Source: Acetobacteraceae bacterium (GTDB taxonomy: Bacteria > Pseudomonadota > Alphaproteobacteria > Acetobacterales > Acetobacteraceae). From it: DNA of 64,000 nucleotides. The notes beneath the pieces were generated by a model, which ran no database searches, was not told the origin of the DNA, and saw only the letters and a list, made by a program, of their open reading frames with translations. The position numbers were made by a program, and so were the translations under genes. The stretch spans positions 1 to 64,000 of the forward strand of contig JAIYDD010000270.1 in the NCBI GenBank assembly GCA_027487675.1, read 5' to 3'. Of the stretch, positions 34,255 to 43,353 are shown one piece after another. The number at the start of each line of letters is the position of its first letter. Within the stretch, counting starts at the first letter, position 1.

Positions 34255-37200
34255 TCAGCGCGTCTCCGGGCCGACACGGACGGGCGTGGGGAGCAGGGCG
34301 CGCAGCGGCGGGCCGGCGGCGGCGGGCTCGGCCGACGGCACCGCCGCCACCGCACGGCCGCCCCGCAGCGCCAGCGCGTGCAGCGCCGGCACCACCAGCA
34401 GCGTCGCCAGCGTGCCCAGCGTCAGCCCGCCGATCATCGCCACCGCCATCGGCCCCCAGAAGACCGAAAGCGTCAGCGGCACGAAGGCCAGCACCGCGGC
34501 CAGCGCCGTCAGCAGCACCGGCCGCGCCCGGCGGACGGAGCTTTCGATGATCGCCTCCCGCAGCGGCACCCCGGCTTCCGTGTCCTGGCGCACCTGGTCC
34601 ACCAGGATCAGCGTGTTGCGCATCACCATCCCGGCGAGTGCGATCACGCCGAGCAGCGCCACGAAGCCGAAGGGCTGGCCCATCAGCAGCAGCGCCGCCG
34701 CCGCGCCGGGGATGCCGAGGGGTGCGGTGGCCACCACCAGCGCGGTGCGGCCGAAATGGCGCAGCTGCACCATCAGGATCAGCAGCATCACCGCGATCAT
34801 CGCCGGGAACAGGGCGAAGAGGCTGGCATTGGCCTTGCCGCTTTCCTCGGCCGCGCCGCCGGCCTCGATGCGCAGGCCGATGGGCAGCGTCGCCTGCACC
34901 GCCTGGATGCGCGGCAGGGCGGCCGCCGTGACGTCGGGCGCCTGCAGGCCGGGCGCGATCTCGGCGCGCACCGTCAGGAAGGCCTCGCGGTTGCGGCGCC
35001 AGAGGATCGGCTCCTCCATCTCCGGCACCAGGCGGGCCACCTGCGCCAGCGGCACCGGGCCGGCGGCGGTGACCAGCGTCAGGTCGCCGAGGTCGGAGAG
35101 CGCCCGGCGTTCGGCGGCCGGGGCGCGCAGCACCACCTCGACCAGGCGTTCGCCTTCCCGCAGCTGCGTCGCGGTGGCGCCGGAGAGCAGCGCCTGGATG
35201 CCGCGCGCGACCTCGGCCGGGGAGAGGCCGAGCTGGGCGACGCGGTCCTCGTCCAGCGCCAGGCGCAGGCTCGGCGCGCGCTCGCCCCAGGCGAGCTGCA
35301 CGTCGCGCGTGCCGGGCGTGGCGCGCAGCGCGTCCTGCACGCGGTCGGCGGCCTCGCGCAGCTGGTCGGGCGTGCCGCCGACCACGCGGAACTGCACGGG
35401 GAAGCCGACCGGCGGGCCGAAATCGAGGCGGCTGACGCGCACCCGTGCTTCCGCCACCGCGCCGGAGGCCGCGTGGTCCATCAGCTTCGCGCGCAGCCTT
35501 TCGCGGGCCGGCACGTCGCGGGACTGGATGACGAGCTTGCCGAAGCTTTCGTTCGGCAGGTCCGGGTTGAGAGCGAGGAAGAACCGCGGCGCGCCGGCGC
35601 CGACATAGGCGGTCCAGGTCACCGCATCCTCGTCGTTGGCGATGGTGGCGGCGATGCGTTCCACCGCCGCGCGGGTCTCGGCGAAGCCGGCGCCCTGGCG
35701 CAGGTTCACGTCCACCAGCAGCTCGAGCCGCGCGGAGGTGGGGAAGAACTGCTTGCGCGTGGCGGCCATGCCCGCGAAGCCCGCGACCAGCATGACCAGC
35801 CCGAGGCCCAGCACGACGAAGCGCCGGTCCACGCACCAGGTCACCACGCGCCGCAGCGCGCGGTAGAAGCGCGTGTCGTAGAGCGCATCGTGATGCACCA
35901 CGCGCTTCGGCGTCGGCAGCAGCTTCACGCCGAGCCAGGGCGTGAACCACACGGCGACGAGCCAGGAGGCGATCAGCGCGGCACCCACCACCCAGAAGAT
36001 GCCGCCCGCATATTCGCCGGCGGTGGAGGCGGCGAAGCCCACGGGGATGAAGCCCGCCACCGTCACCAGCGTGCCGGACAGCATCGGCCCCGCGGTGCTG
36101 CCCCAGGCGAAGGCGGCGGCGCGGACGCGGTCCCAGCCTTCCTCCAGCTTCACGACCATCGCCTCGATCGCGATGATCGCGTCGTCCACCAGCAGGCCCA
36201 GCGCCAGGATCAGCGCGCCGAGGCTGATGCGCTCCAGCTCCATCCCCCAGGCCAGCATGAGCATGAAGACGGCGGCCAGCGTCAGCGGCACCGACAGCGC
36301 CACGATGACGCCGGCCCGCAGGCCGAGCGAGAGGAAGGAGATCACCAGCACGACCGCCAGCGCGGCCACGAATTTCTGGAGGAATTCGCCGACGCTTTCC
36401 GCGACGATCTGCGGCTGGTCGGCGATGGCATCCAGGCCGAGGCCCGCGGGCAGGTCGCGGCGGATGGCGGCCAGCTCCGTGCGCAGGCTCTCGCCCAGCG
36501 TCAGCACGTTGAAGCCAGGCTGCTTCGCGACGGCCAGCAGCACCGCCCCGCGCCCTTCGTGGAAGATGGCGGAGGCGGGCGGGTCGGCGAGGCCGCGGCG
36601 GACCTCCGCGATGTCGCCGAGGCGGATCGTGCGGCCATCGGCGCCCGGCACCGGCACGGCGCGGATCGCGGCGAGGCCGTCGATGCCGCCGCCGACGCGC
36701 AGATGCACCCGCGTCGAGCCGGTCTCCACCACGCCTGCGGGCTGCACCGGGTTGTGGCGCGCCAGCGCGTCCAGGATGGCGGTGGGCTGGATGCCGAGCG
36801 TGGCGAGGCGGCCATGCGCGACCTCGACGAAGATGCGCTGCTCGATCTCGCCCTGGATCGCCACCTTCTCGACGCCGGTGATGCGCAGCAGCCGCAGGCG
36901 CAGCGCCTCCGCCTGGCGGACCAGCTCGGCATTGTCGGCGCCGGTCAGCGCCAGGACGGCGGAATAGACATCGGAGTATTCGTCGTTGAAGAAGGGGCCG
37001 CGCACGCCGGCGGGCAGGGTGCCGGCGATGTCGCCGACCTTCTTGCGCACCTGGTACCACAACCGCTGCACCTCGCGCGGCGGGGTGGTGTCGCGCAGCA
37101 CGACGGTGGTGGTGGCGACCCCGGGGCGGACATAGGTCTCGACGCGGTCGAGCCAGGGCAGGTCCTGCAGCCGGCTCTCGATGCGGTCGGCGACCTGCGC

Positions 37201-37422
37201 CTGCATCTCGGCGGCCGTGGCACCCGGCCAGGCGGCGCTGACCACCATGACCTTGAGCGTGAAGGAGGGGTCCTCCGCCCGGCCGAGCTTGAGATAGGCG
37301 CCGCCGCCCAGCACGGCCAGCAGCAGCATGGCGAAGAGCGTCAGCGCGCCGTTGCGCACGCCCCAGGCCGAGAGGTTGAAGCCCGACGCCTTGCCGCCGC
37401 CGGAGGGGGTGTAGCCGTCCAT
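34255..37422 (-). CDS. RND efflux permease (second system)
   Basis: This 1055-residue RND pump has twelve membrane segments and two periplasmic porter domains. The TM4 acidic pair is kept (LGLLVDDAIIAIEAMV). In TM10 the usual relay Lys of AcrB-type pumps appears as Arg (GMVMRNTLILVDQV), a variant that I associate with a subgroup of RND proteins rather than a defect. It follows its adaptor gene by 14 bp and would need an outer-membrane channel encoded elsewhere. The substrate is unknown. Confidence 0.9.
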   Translation of the reverse strand: MDGYTPSGGGKASGFNLSAWGVRNGALTLFAMLLLAVLGGGAYLKLGRAEDPSFTLKVMVVSAAWPGATAAEMQAQVADRIESRLQDLPWLDRVETYVRPGVATTTVVLRDTTPPREVQRLWYQVRKKVGDIAGTLPAGVRGPFFNDEYSDVYSAVLALTGADNAELVRQAEALRLRLLRITGVEKVAIQGEIEQRIFVEVAHGRLATLGIQPTAILDALARHNPVQPAGVVETGSTRVHLRVGGGIDGLAAIRAVPVPGADGRTIRLGDIAEVRRGLADPPASAIFHEGRGAVLLAVAKQPGFNVLTLGESLRTELAAIRRDLPAGLGLDAIADQPQIVAESVGEFLQKFVAALAVVLVISFLSLGLRAGVIVALSVPLTLAAVFMLMLAWGMELERISLGALILALGLLVDDAIIAIEAMVVKLEEGWDRVRAAAFAWGSTAGPMLSGTLVTVAGFIPVGFAASTAGEYAGGIFWVVGAALIASWLVAVWFTPWLGVKLLPTPKRVVHHDALYDTRFYRALRRVVTWCVDRRFVVLGLGLVMLVAGFAGMAATRKQFFPTSARLELLVDVNLRQGAGFAETRAAVERIAATIANDEDAVTWTAYVGAGAPRFFLALNPDLPNESFGKLVIQSRDVPARERLRAKLMDHAASGAVAEARVRVSRLDFGPPVGFPVQFRVVGGTPDQLREAADRVQDALRATPGTRDVQLAWGERAPSLRLALDEDRVAQLGLSPAEVARGIQALLSGATATQLREGERLVEVVLRAPAAERRALSDLGDLTLVTAAGPVPLAQVARLVPEMEEPILWRRNREAFLTVRAEIAPGLQAPDVTAAALPRIQAVQATLPIGLRIEAGGAAEESGKANASLFALFPAMIAVMLLILMVQLRHFGRTALVVATAPLGIPGAAAALLLMGQPFGFVALLGVIALAGMVMRNTLILVDQVRQDTEAGVPLREAIIESSVRRARPVLLTALAAVLAFVPLTLSVFWGPMAVAMIGGLTLGTLATLLVVPALHALALRGGRAVAAVPSAEPAAAGPPLRALLPTPVRVGPETR

Positions 37423-37436
37423 CGTCGCGTCCCCCT

Positions 37437-38525
37437 TCAGCGCAGCGTCGCGGCGAGCCGCGTCGAGACCACGCGCACCTGCTGCCCGGGGTCCAGCAAT
37501 TGCGGGCCGAGCGCCACCACCCGGTCGCCGGGCGAGAGCGCGCCGGTGACCTGCACGACCTGCTCGCCGAGGCTGGTCACGGCCACCGGCACCGCCTCGA
37601 TCCGCCCGCTCTCGACGACGCGCCAGACCATCGGGCCGCGGCCGCGGTCATGCAGCGCGGAGAGCGGCAGGGTGGCGACCGGCGCCGCCTCCCGCGCCAG
37701 GCGCACCGTGCCGGTCATGCCGAGCGCCACCCAGTCGGGCGCCGCGGGCAGGGCGAAGCGGACGGCATAGGTGCGGAGGTTCGCATCCGCCTGGGGCTGC
37801 ACCTCGCGCAGCGTGGCGGGCAGGGCGGCTTCGGGGCGGGCCCAGAAGCGCGCCTCGGCGGCGGCCTCGCGCAGCGCGGGCAGGGCGGCTTCGGGCACGC
37901 GGACCAGCAATTCGCGCTCGGACGGGTCGGCGAGCCGCAGCACGGCCTGGCCTTCCGGCACCACCTGGCCGGCCTCGGCGAGCAGGGCGGTGACGATGCC
38001 GGCGGAGGGCGCGCGCAGCGTGGCGTAGGACAGCCGGTTGCGTGCAAGCTCCAGCGCGGCGCGGGCGGAGGCCACCCGTTCCGCGGCGGCGCGGGCGCCG
38101 GCCTGGCGCTGGTCGTCGAAGGCGGCCGAGACATGGCCGGCGGCCAGCAGGGTGCGCGACCGCGCGGCCTCGTTCGCCGCCTGCCGGGACTGCGCCTCGG
38201 CGGAGGCGAGGTCGGCTTCCGCCGCGCGGACCGACAGCGCCAGGTCGGCGGGATCGAGCCGGGCGAGGTCCTGGCCGGCCGCCACCGTCTCGCCGACCTC
38301 GACCAGGCGGGCGGCGATGCGGCCGCCGGTGCGGAAGCCGAGATCGACCTCCCGCCGGGCGCGGACCACGCCGGTGTAGGCGCTGTTCGCCTCAGCGGCG
38401 GCGATCGCGACCTCGGCGACCTGGACGGCGCGCGGCGGGGGCGGCGCCTCGGCCTGGGCGGCGGGCTCGCCGCGGCAGGCGGCCAGCGCGGGGAGGAGGA
38501 GCAGGGGCAGGGCGGCACGGCGCAT
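37437..38525 (-). CDS. RND efflux periplasmic adaptor, lipoprotein (second system)
   Basis: This 362-residue adaptor has a lipoprotein signal (LLLLPALAAC, lipidated Cys near 17). Two lipoyl halves flank a helical hairpin (RLVEVGETVAAGQDLARL to LRAPSAGIVTALLAEAGQVV), followed by beta-barrel and MP domains. ATG 38525 is preferred because GAGG lies eight bases upstream; a GTG at 38534 is in frame. The gene follows its TetR gene in the same direction across 77 bp containing TGAC-type half-sites. Confidence 0.9.
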   Translation of the reverse strand: MRRAALPLLLLPALAACRGEPAAQAEAPPPPRAVQVAEVAIAAAEANSAYTGVVRARREVDLGFRTGGRIAARLVEVGETVAAGQDLARLDPADLALSVRAAEADLASAEAQSRQAANEAARSRTLLAAGHVSAAFDDQRQAGARAAAERVASARAALELARNRLSYATLRAPSAGIVTALLAEAGQVVPEGQAVLRLADPSERELLVRVPEAALPALREAAAEARFWARPEAALPATLREVQPQADANLRTYAVRFALPAAPDWVALGMTGTVRLAREAAPVATLPLSALHDRGRGPMVWRVVESGRIEAVPVAVTSLGEQVVQVTGALSPGDRVVALGPQLLDPGQQVRVVSTRLAATLR

Positions 38526-38569
38526 GGGGGGCACCTCGGGGGTCGTCTGCCCCTATGATGCCCGTTGGA

Positions 38570-38591
38570 TGACGAAAGTCAATAATCGTCA
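38570..38591. promoter_or_regulatory. Possible TetR operator upstream of the second efflux operon
   Basis: TGACGA (38570-38575) and TCGTCA (38586-38591) are perfect inverted half-sites with a 10-bp spacer, and TGAC/GTCA also forms a tighter pair at 38570-38581. The site lies 45-66 bases before the adaptor start in an AT-richer patch. Further TGAC motifs occur before the TetR gene (39240-39260). Assignment is by position. Confidence 0.45.
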
Positions 38592-38602
38592 GTCGGCATT
38601 TC

Positions 38603-39238
38603 TCAGCGCCGGAGGGCGGCCAGGATGAAGTCCGTCATCTCCGCCGCCTGCGCGCGCAGCTCCTCCACCGTCTGGCCCTTGCGGGCGATGCAGGTCTCGA
38701 TCAGGGCGGGGTGGTTCCAGGCGACCATGGCGTGACTGGCGAGCGCGGCCAGGCGGTCGGGGTCGCCCGGGCGGAAGTCGCCGGCGGCGATGCCGTCGCG
38801 GATGATGCGGGCGACGGCGCGGCGGACGCCGGCGATGTAGTCGGCGACGACGGCCCAGCTTTCCTCCATCGCCGCGATCACCATGTCGTGCAGGCGGCGT
38901 TCCTGGAAGAAGTGGATCAGCTTCAGTTCGAACAGCCGGCTGTAGAGGCGGCGCAGGCGCTCGGGCGCGGTGCCCGGGCCGTCGGCGATGGCGTCGATCT
39001 CGGCGCGCATCGCATCGAGAGTGCGGGCGGCGATGGCTTCGTTGATGGCGGATTTCGAGGCGAAGAAGCGGTAGACATTGGCGGGCGACATGCCGAGTTC
39101 GCGGGCGATGTCGGCGACCGCGGTCTTCTGGTAGCCCATGGTGCGGAACAGCCGGTCGGCGGTGTCCTCGATCCGGCGGCGGGTGTCCTCCGGCGCGGCG
39201 CCGCGGCGCGGGGGGCTTTCGGTGCTGCTGGCGCTCAT
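38603..39238 (-). CDS. TetR/AcrR family regulator of the second RND system
   Basis: This 211-residue protein has an N-terminal HTH (IEDTADRLFRTMGYQKTAVA, then IARELGMSPANVYRFFASKS) and a C-terminal domain (LHDMVIAAMEESWAVVADYI, MVAWNHPALIETCIARKG). ATGs at 39250 and 39256 are possible longer starts, and none has a clear ribosome-binding site. Unlike the first system it is encoded in the same direction as its pump genes, upstream of them, so the three genes may form one autoregulated transcript. Confidence 0.82.
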   Translation of the reverse strand: MSASSTESPPRRGAAPEDTRRRIEDTADRLFRTMGYQKTAVADIARELGMSPANVYRFFASKSAINEAIAARTLDAMRAEIDAIADGPGTAPERLRRLYSRLFELKLIHFFQERRLHDMVIAAMEESWAVVADYIAGVRRAVARIIRDGIAAGDFRPGDPDRLAALASHAMVAWNHPALIETCIARKGQTVEELRAQAAEMTDFILAALRR

Positions 39239-39373
39239 GACGGGTGACATAAGCATTCAGCCGTCAGCTTGCAAAGCGCGACCTTGCGCGGCCGGCCACG
39301 CCGCCGTGATTTCCGCTTCCCGGCGAAGGCCGCCCCGTGTCATGGATGAGACGCTTCGACCGAGGACCTCCCT

Positions 39374-39937
39374 TTGGGTGAATTCTGGGCCGAGTGGGGC
39401 ATGCTGGCCTATGCGGCTGCCGCACTCTGGGCGTTCTTCGAGGGGGAGACCTTCGTCCTGGCCGCCGCCGCCGTCGGCGCGGTGGCGGGCGGCATCGATC
39501 CCTGGATCCTGATGGTCTGCGTCTGGCTCGGCTCCTTCGCCGGGGACCAGACCTGGTTCACGCTCGGCCGCCGGTTCGGGCCCGGCGCGCTGCGGCGCTT
39601 CCCGAAGGCGGAGCCGCGGGTGGCGCAGGCCAGCCGCATGCTGGAACGCTACGGCACGCTCTTCGTGCTGAGTTTCCGCTTCCTGTACGGCATCCGCAAC
39701 GTCGCGGCGGCCACCTGCGGCCTGGCGGGCATGGATCGGCGGCGCTTCGCGGCGCTCAACTTCGTCGCCGCCGGGATCTGGGCGGGCAGCTTCGTCGCCG
39801 CGGGCTGGTTCCTGGGCGCCTGGCTGGGGCCGGAGAGGCTGTTCTTCGCCATCGCCGCCCTGGCGCTGGGGCTGGCGCTGGTGTTCCTGGGGCGCCATCT
39901 GATCCGGCGGCGGCGCCTGGCGGTGGCGCGGGGCTGA
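39374..39937 (+). CDS. DedA family (SNARE-associated) membrane protein
   Basis: This 187-residue protein has four to five hydrophobic segments and the DedA features FFEGETFVLAAAAVGAVAGG, GSFAGDQTWFTLGRRFG and FVLSFRFLYGIRNVAAATCGL, the last with the conserved Arg/Gly region. DedA proteins act in membrane homeostasis and include undecaprenyl-phosphate and phospholipid flippases. I place the start at TTG 39374 (GAGG seven bases upstream) because no ATG precedes the first membrane segment; ATG about 39400 would cut into it. Confidence 0.85.
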   Translation: MGEFWAEWGMLAYAAAALWAFFEGETFVLAAAAVGAVAGGIDPWILMVCVWLGSFAGDQTWFTLGRRFGPGALRRFPKAEPRVAQASRMLERYGTLFVLSFRFLYGIRNVAAATCGLAGMDRRRFAALNFVAAGIWAGSFVAAGWFLGAWLGPERLFFAIAALALGLALVFLGRHLIRRRRLAVARG

Positions 39938-40178
39938 TGGGCCGGCGCGCCGCGCGCCCCGCCTGGCCTTCCGGATGCTCGCGGCGACGTGACCTGCCCT
40001 CGCCCCGACCCGCTTCCGGCGCGCCCCGCGCCCGTCGTGACCCGCTTCCGTGGCGAACCGCGCCTGTCGTGACCCGCGGATGTCATGTGCGCCCCGTTCA
40101 CGCTCGCCGGATCGTTTGTTCCCGGTCAACCACTCCCGCCCCATGCAGGACTTCCCGACAGGATGGAGGGAAGGCGGC

Positions 40179-40841
40179 GTGCAGGCTCCTGGCTTGGCCA
40201 TGGTCGTGTTGTGTTGCGCCACGCTGGTGGCCGAGGCCGGGGCGAACGGCCGGGCCGAGCCGAGGCCGCCGGAACCGACACGGGCCCAGGCCGTGGGGCC
40301 CTGGGCGGCCTGCGGGCGCCTGATCGACCGCGCGGAACGCGAGCATGGCATCCCGCGCGGCCTGCTGCGCGCCATCGCCCTGGTCGAGAGCGGGCGCCGC
40401 AACCCGGCCACCGGCGCGCTGGAGCCCTGGCCCTGGTCGTTCAACCATCGCGGCGAGCCGCATGTGTTCGGCAACCGGGCGGAGGCTGTCGAGGCGGCCG
40501 GGGCGCTGCTCGGGCAGGGCGAGCGCTCCATCGATGTCGGCTGCATGCAGGTGAACCTGCATTTCCACGGTGCCGCCTTCGCCTCGATGGAGGAGGCGTT
40601 CGACCCGGCGGCGAATGTCGCCTATGCGGCGCGGATGCTGGTCGGGCTGCGGCGGCGGATGGGCGGCTGGGTGGCGGCGGCGGCGCATTACCACTCCGCG
40701 ACGCCGCGGCGGCAGGACGTCTACCTGGCCAGGCTGCTGGCGGCCTGGGCGGCGGGCGGCCCGCAGGGACCGGGGGACGCGGCGCTGCCCGGGCCCGCCC
40801 CGCGGGGGGCCGTGCGGGAACTGGCCGAGGCGCCGCCCTGA
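40179..40841 (+). CDS. Lytic transglycosylase (SLT domain) with signal peptide
   Basis: This 220-residue exported protein has a signal peptide (about 1-22), then an SLT-like domain with the catalytic Glu in IALVESGRRNP, the DVGCMQVNLHFHG substrate-groove segment and AAHYHSATPRR. It cleaves peptidoglycan between MurNAc and GlcNAc. I prefer GTG 40179 because GGAGGGAAGG lies just upstream and the protein then begins with the signal peptide. ATG 40143 would add twelve residues. The stretch 39938-40178 shows no gene. Such enzymes often serve envelope-spanning machines, but none is encoded nearby. Confidence 0.82.
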   Translation: MQAPGLAMVVLCCATLVAEAGANGRAEPRPPEPTRAQAVGPWAACGRLIDRAEREHGIPRGLLRAIALVESGRRNPATGALEPWPWSFNHRGEPHVFGNRAEAVEAAGALLGQGERSIDVGCMQVNLHFHGAAFASMEEAFDPAANVAYAARMLVGLRRRMGGWVAAAAHYHSATPRRQDVYLARLLAAWAAGGPQGPGDAALPGPAPRGAVRELAEAPP

Positions 40842-40877
40842 AGGCGAGCCTGTCACGCCCCTGCCACGGCTGCATGG

Positions 40878-40908
40878 CAGCCTTGCCCAACAAGACAGGC
40901 AAGGGCTG
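40878..40908 (+). terminator. Hairpin after the transglycosylase gene
   Basis: CAGCCTTGCC (40878-40887) pairs with GGCAAGGGCTG (40898-40908) with one bulged G. It lies 36 bases past the stop codon and is not followed by a T-run. The rest of 40842-41139 is the long leader of the sigma-factor gene. A weak RpoH-like match (CTTAGC near 40931, CCCATAT near 40940) is too poor to call. Confidence 0.4.
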
Positions 40909-41139
40909 TCCAAGACCTGTCACACTCCCTTAGCCGATCCCATATGAGGCACGTCGCGCCGCGTGCGGTGCGGTCCCCCTGACCTGTCGCGCATGTGCCG
41001 GGCCCTCTCGGAAGGGCAAGGCGCACGCGACGGGCACGCAGGCGTCCCCGACGGGCGCCGCAGGGTGGGGCCGCGGCCGCGCGAAGGCGTGGCGCCCGGG
41101 CCGGGCTGGGCCCGGACGGCAAGGAGGCGCTGGTTACGC

Positions 41140-42969
41140 ATGGACGGGATGCTCGCAGCGAAGCTCGCGCGGCGCGATGACGCGCCGACCGACGACGACC
41201 TGCCGATCGAGGCCGGGCTTGCCCTTGCGTTGCAAGGGCATGCGGCCAATGACGCCTTCGCGCCCGCGCTGCTGCCCGGCCTCGTCGTCGACGACGCCGA
41301 CGAGACGGAGGTCGGGGCGGCCGATCCGGCCGAGGAGCCCGCCGAGGCGGAGGAGGCGGAGGAATCCGACGCCGCCGAGGCGCCCGTCGCCCGCACCGGC
41401 AATGTCGCCGCCGACCGCACCGATGATCCGCTGCGGCTGTTCCTGCGCGATGTCGGCGCCGCCGAGCCGCTGCCGCGCGAGCAGGAAGTGGCCGTCGCCC
41501 AGCGCATCGAGGCCGGGCGCGACGCCATGCTGTCCGCGCTCTGCGAAAGCCCCGTCGTGGTCGCCGCCTTCACCGGCTGGCGCGACGGCGTGCGCGACGG
41601 CACGCTTCCGCTGCGCGACCTGATCGAGGTGGAGGCGCTGGCCGCCGCCGAGGCGTCCCCCGAGGAGGTCGAGGAGGGCGCCGAGGGCCCGCACGTCACC
41701 CTCGACAGCCGCCTGCGCCCCGAGACGCTGGAGGCGCTGGAGGTGATCGTCGCCGGCCTTGCCGGCGCGGAAGGGCGTGCCGGCCTTGCCGGCGCGGAAG
41801 GACGCTCCGGCCTCGCCGGCGCGGAAGGACGCTCCGGCCTTGCCGGCGCGGAAGGGCGTGCCGGTGTCGGCCGCGCCGAGGGGCGCGTGGACGTCATCGC
41901 CCGGATCAATGCGCTGAGGCTGCGCCCGGCGCGGATCGAGGATTTGCTGGCCCGGCTGCGCGACAGCCAGCGCCGGCTGACCGCGCTGGAAGGCCGGCTG
42001 CTGCGCGTCGCCGAGGGCGCCGGCGTGAAGCGCGAGGAGATGCTGAAGCTTTGGCAGGCCGGCGCCGAAGGCGGGCTGGAGCGCATCGCGCGCGCCATCG
42101 CCAAGCGCCCCAAGGCCGCCGCCGCGCGCGACGAGATGGCCGCGCTGCGCGCCGATTTCCTGCGCCTGGAGCAGGAAACCGGCCTGCCCGCCGCCGCGCT
42201 GAAGCGCGTCGCCGCCGAGGCCGCCCGCGGCGAGCGCGAGATGCGCCGCGCCAAGGAAGAGCTGATGCGCGCCAATCTGCGCCTGGTGCTGCACCTGGCG
42301 CGCAAGTACCGCGAGCGCGGGCTGATGCTCGGCGACCTGGTGCAGGAGGGCAATATCGGCCTGATGCGCGCGGTCGAGAAGTTCGACTGGCGGCGCGGCT
42401 TCAAGTTCTCGACCTACGCGACCTGGTGGATCCGCCAGGCGATCGCGCGCGCCATCGCCGACCAGGGCCGCACCATCCGCGTCCCCGTCCACATGGCCGA
42501 GACCGCCGGCAAGGTGGTGCGCGTGGCGCGCCGCATGGCGCAGGAACGCGGCCGCGAGCCGACGCCCGAGGAACTCGCCGCCCGCCTCGGCCTGCCGGCC
42601 GAGAAGGTGCGCACCGCGCTCGGCCTGGCGCGCGAGCCCGTCAGCCTCGAGACCCCGATCGGCGAGGAGGGCGATGCCTGCCTCGGCGATCTGGTCGAGG
42701 ACCGCGACGCGGTGCTGCCCTTCGACGCCGCGGCGCGGGCCGGGCTGCGGGAAGCCGCCTGCCAGGTGCTGTCCGGCCTGACCCCGCGCGAGGAGCGCAT
42801 CCTGCGCATGCGCTTCGGCATCGGCTCCTCGACCGAGCACACGCTGGAGGAAGTCGGCAAGACCTTCGGCGTGACGCGCGAGCGGATCCGCCAGATCGAG
42901 GCGAAGGCGCTGCGCAAGCTGCGCATGTCGGTGCGCGGCAAGGCGCTGCGCAGCTTCCTGGAAGCCTGA
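41140..42969 (+). CDS. Divergent RpoD-type (sigma-70) sigma factor
   Basis: This 609-residue protein has an acidic N-terminus in place of a recognisable region 1.1, region 1.2 ([20 protein letters not shown], from about 95) and a non-conserved region. Regions 2.1-2.4 follow (about 372-445; [40 protein letters not shown]), then region 3 ([15 protein letters not shown]) and region 4 ([20 protein letters not shown]). Region 2.4 residues are close to RpoD, so it may read similar -10 elements. An in-frame 9-residue unit is repeated five times at 205-249. It is not beside dnaG, as housekeeping rpoD often is, and its region 2 differs from typical alphaproteobacterial RpoD ([12 protein letters not shown]). 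A second, RpoD-like factor is my preferred view. Confidence 0.85.
   Translation: MDGMLAAKLARRDDAPTDDDLPIEAGLALALQGHAANDAFAPALLPGLVVDDADETEVGAADPAEEPAEAEEAEESDAAEAPVARTGNVAADRTDDPLRLFLRDVGAAEPLPREQEVAVAQRIEAGRDAMLSALCESPVVVAAFTGWRDGVRDGTLPLRDLIEVEALAAAEASPEEVEEGAEGPHVTLDSRLRPETLEALEVIVAGLAGAEGRAGLAGAEGRSGLAGAEGRSGLAGAEGRAGVGRAEGRVDVIARINALRLRPARIEDLLARLRDSQRRLTALEGRLLRVAEGAGVKREEMLKLWQAGAEGGLERIARAIAKRPKAAAARDEMAALRADFLRLEQETGLPAAALKRVAAEAARGEREMRRAKEELMRANLRLVLHLARKYRERGLMLGDLVQEGNIGLMRAVEKFDWRRGFKFSTYATWWIRQAIARAIADQGRTIRVPVHMAETAGKVVRVARRMAQERGREPTPEELAARLGLPAEKVRTALGLAREPVSLETPIGEEGDACLGDLVEDRDAVLPFDAAARAGLREAACQVLSGLTPREERILRMRFGIGSSTEHTLEEVGKTFGVTRERIRQIEAKALRKLRMSVRGKALRSFLEA
41752..41886 (+). 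repeat. Five in-frame 27-bp tandem repeats in the sigma-factor gene
   Basis: The unit encodes (A/S)GLAGAEGR. Copies 1-4 are nearly identical in DNA and the fifth is diverged (AGVGRAEGR). The 27-bp length keeps the frame, so copy number can change without inactivating the gene. It lies in the non-conserved region between sigma regions 1.2 and 2. Confidence 0.9.
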
Positions 42970-43353
42970 CCCGGCTTCCCGGGGCGGGGCTGGCGAGTGC
43001 CGCCCCGCCTCCCGGCCTGGTCGCGCGCCGCCGTCCCCCGGCCGGTGCACGTCTCGCGGCACGCCCGGACCGCGCGCCGCCCGCCGCGTCTCGGCAGCGC
43101 GGCCCCGCTGCCGCGCCCGGCGCGGAGGCACGCGGACATGTCGCACACCAATGCGATCTTCCTGCCAGGCCGCCCCGCACGCCCTCTCGGCCCGCGGCTG
43201 GAGGACAATTGGGTGAGGGCGGCGTCGCCGAGGATAAGCCGCCCCCGCCTCCCTCCGTGTCACGCCCGCGCGACCGGGCGCGGCCTCGGCTGGCGGGGGG
43301 CCGTCGTCCATGCCGCCGGCCGCCCCGGCCCGGGCGCAACAGGCAAAGCGCCG
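42970..43353. other. Non-coding stretch, 384 bp
   Basis: It holds no gene that I can support. A short reading frame from ATG 43138 (MSHTNAIFLPGRP) runs on into the degraded transporter but resembles nothing I know. The GC content is extreme and there are no clear promoter or terminator signals. Confidence 0.4.

Noticed and set aside
34120-37770. 1216-residue open frame opposite the second RND system
   Set aside because: Same reasoning: it is a shadow of the RND gene without recognisable domains.
40925-40945. RpoH-type promoter before the sigma-factor gene
   Set aside because: The -35 and -10 matches are partial and their spacing is wrong.
41752-41886. CRISPR array
   Set aside because: The repeats are directly adjacent 27-bp units without spacers and lie in frame inside a sigma-factor gene.
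43138-43353. Small gene beginning MSHTNAIFLPGRP
   Set aside because: No ribosome-binding site and no family resemblance, and it runs into the decayed transporter frame.
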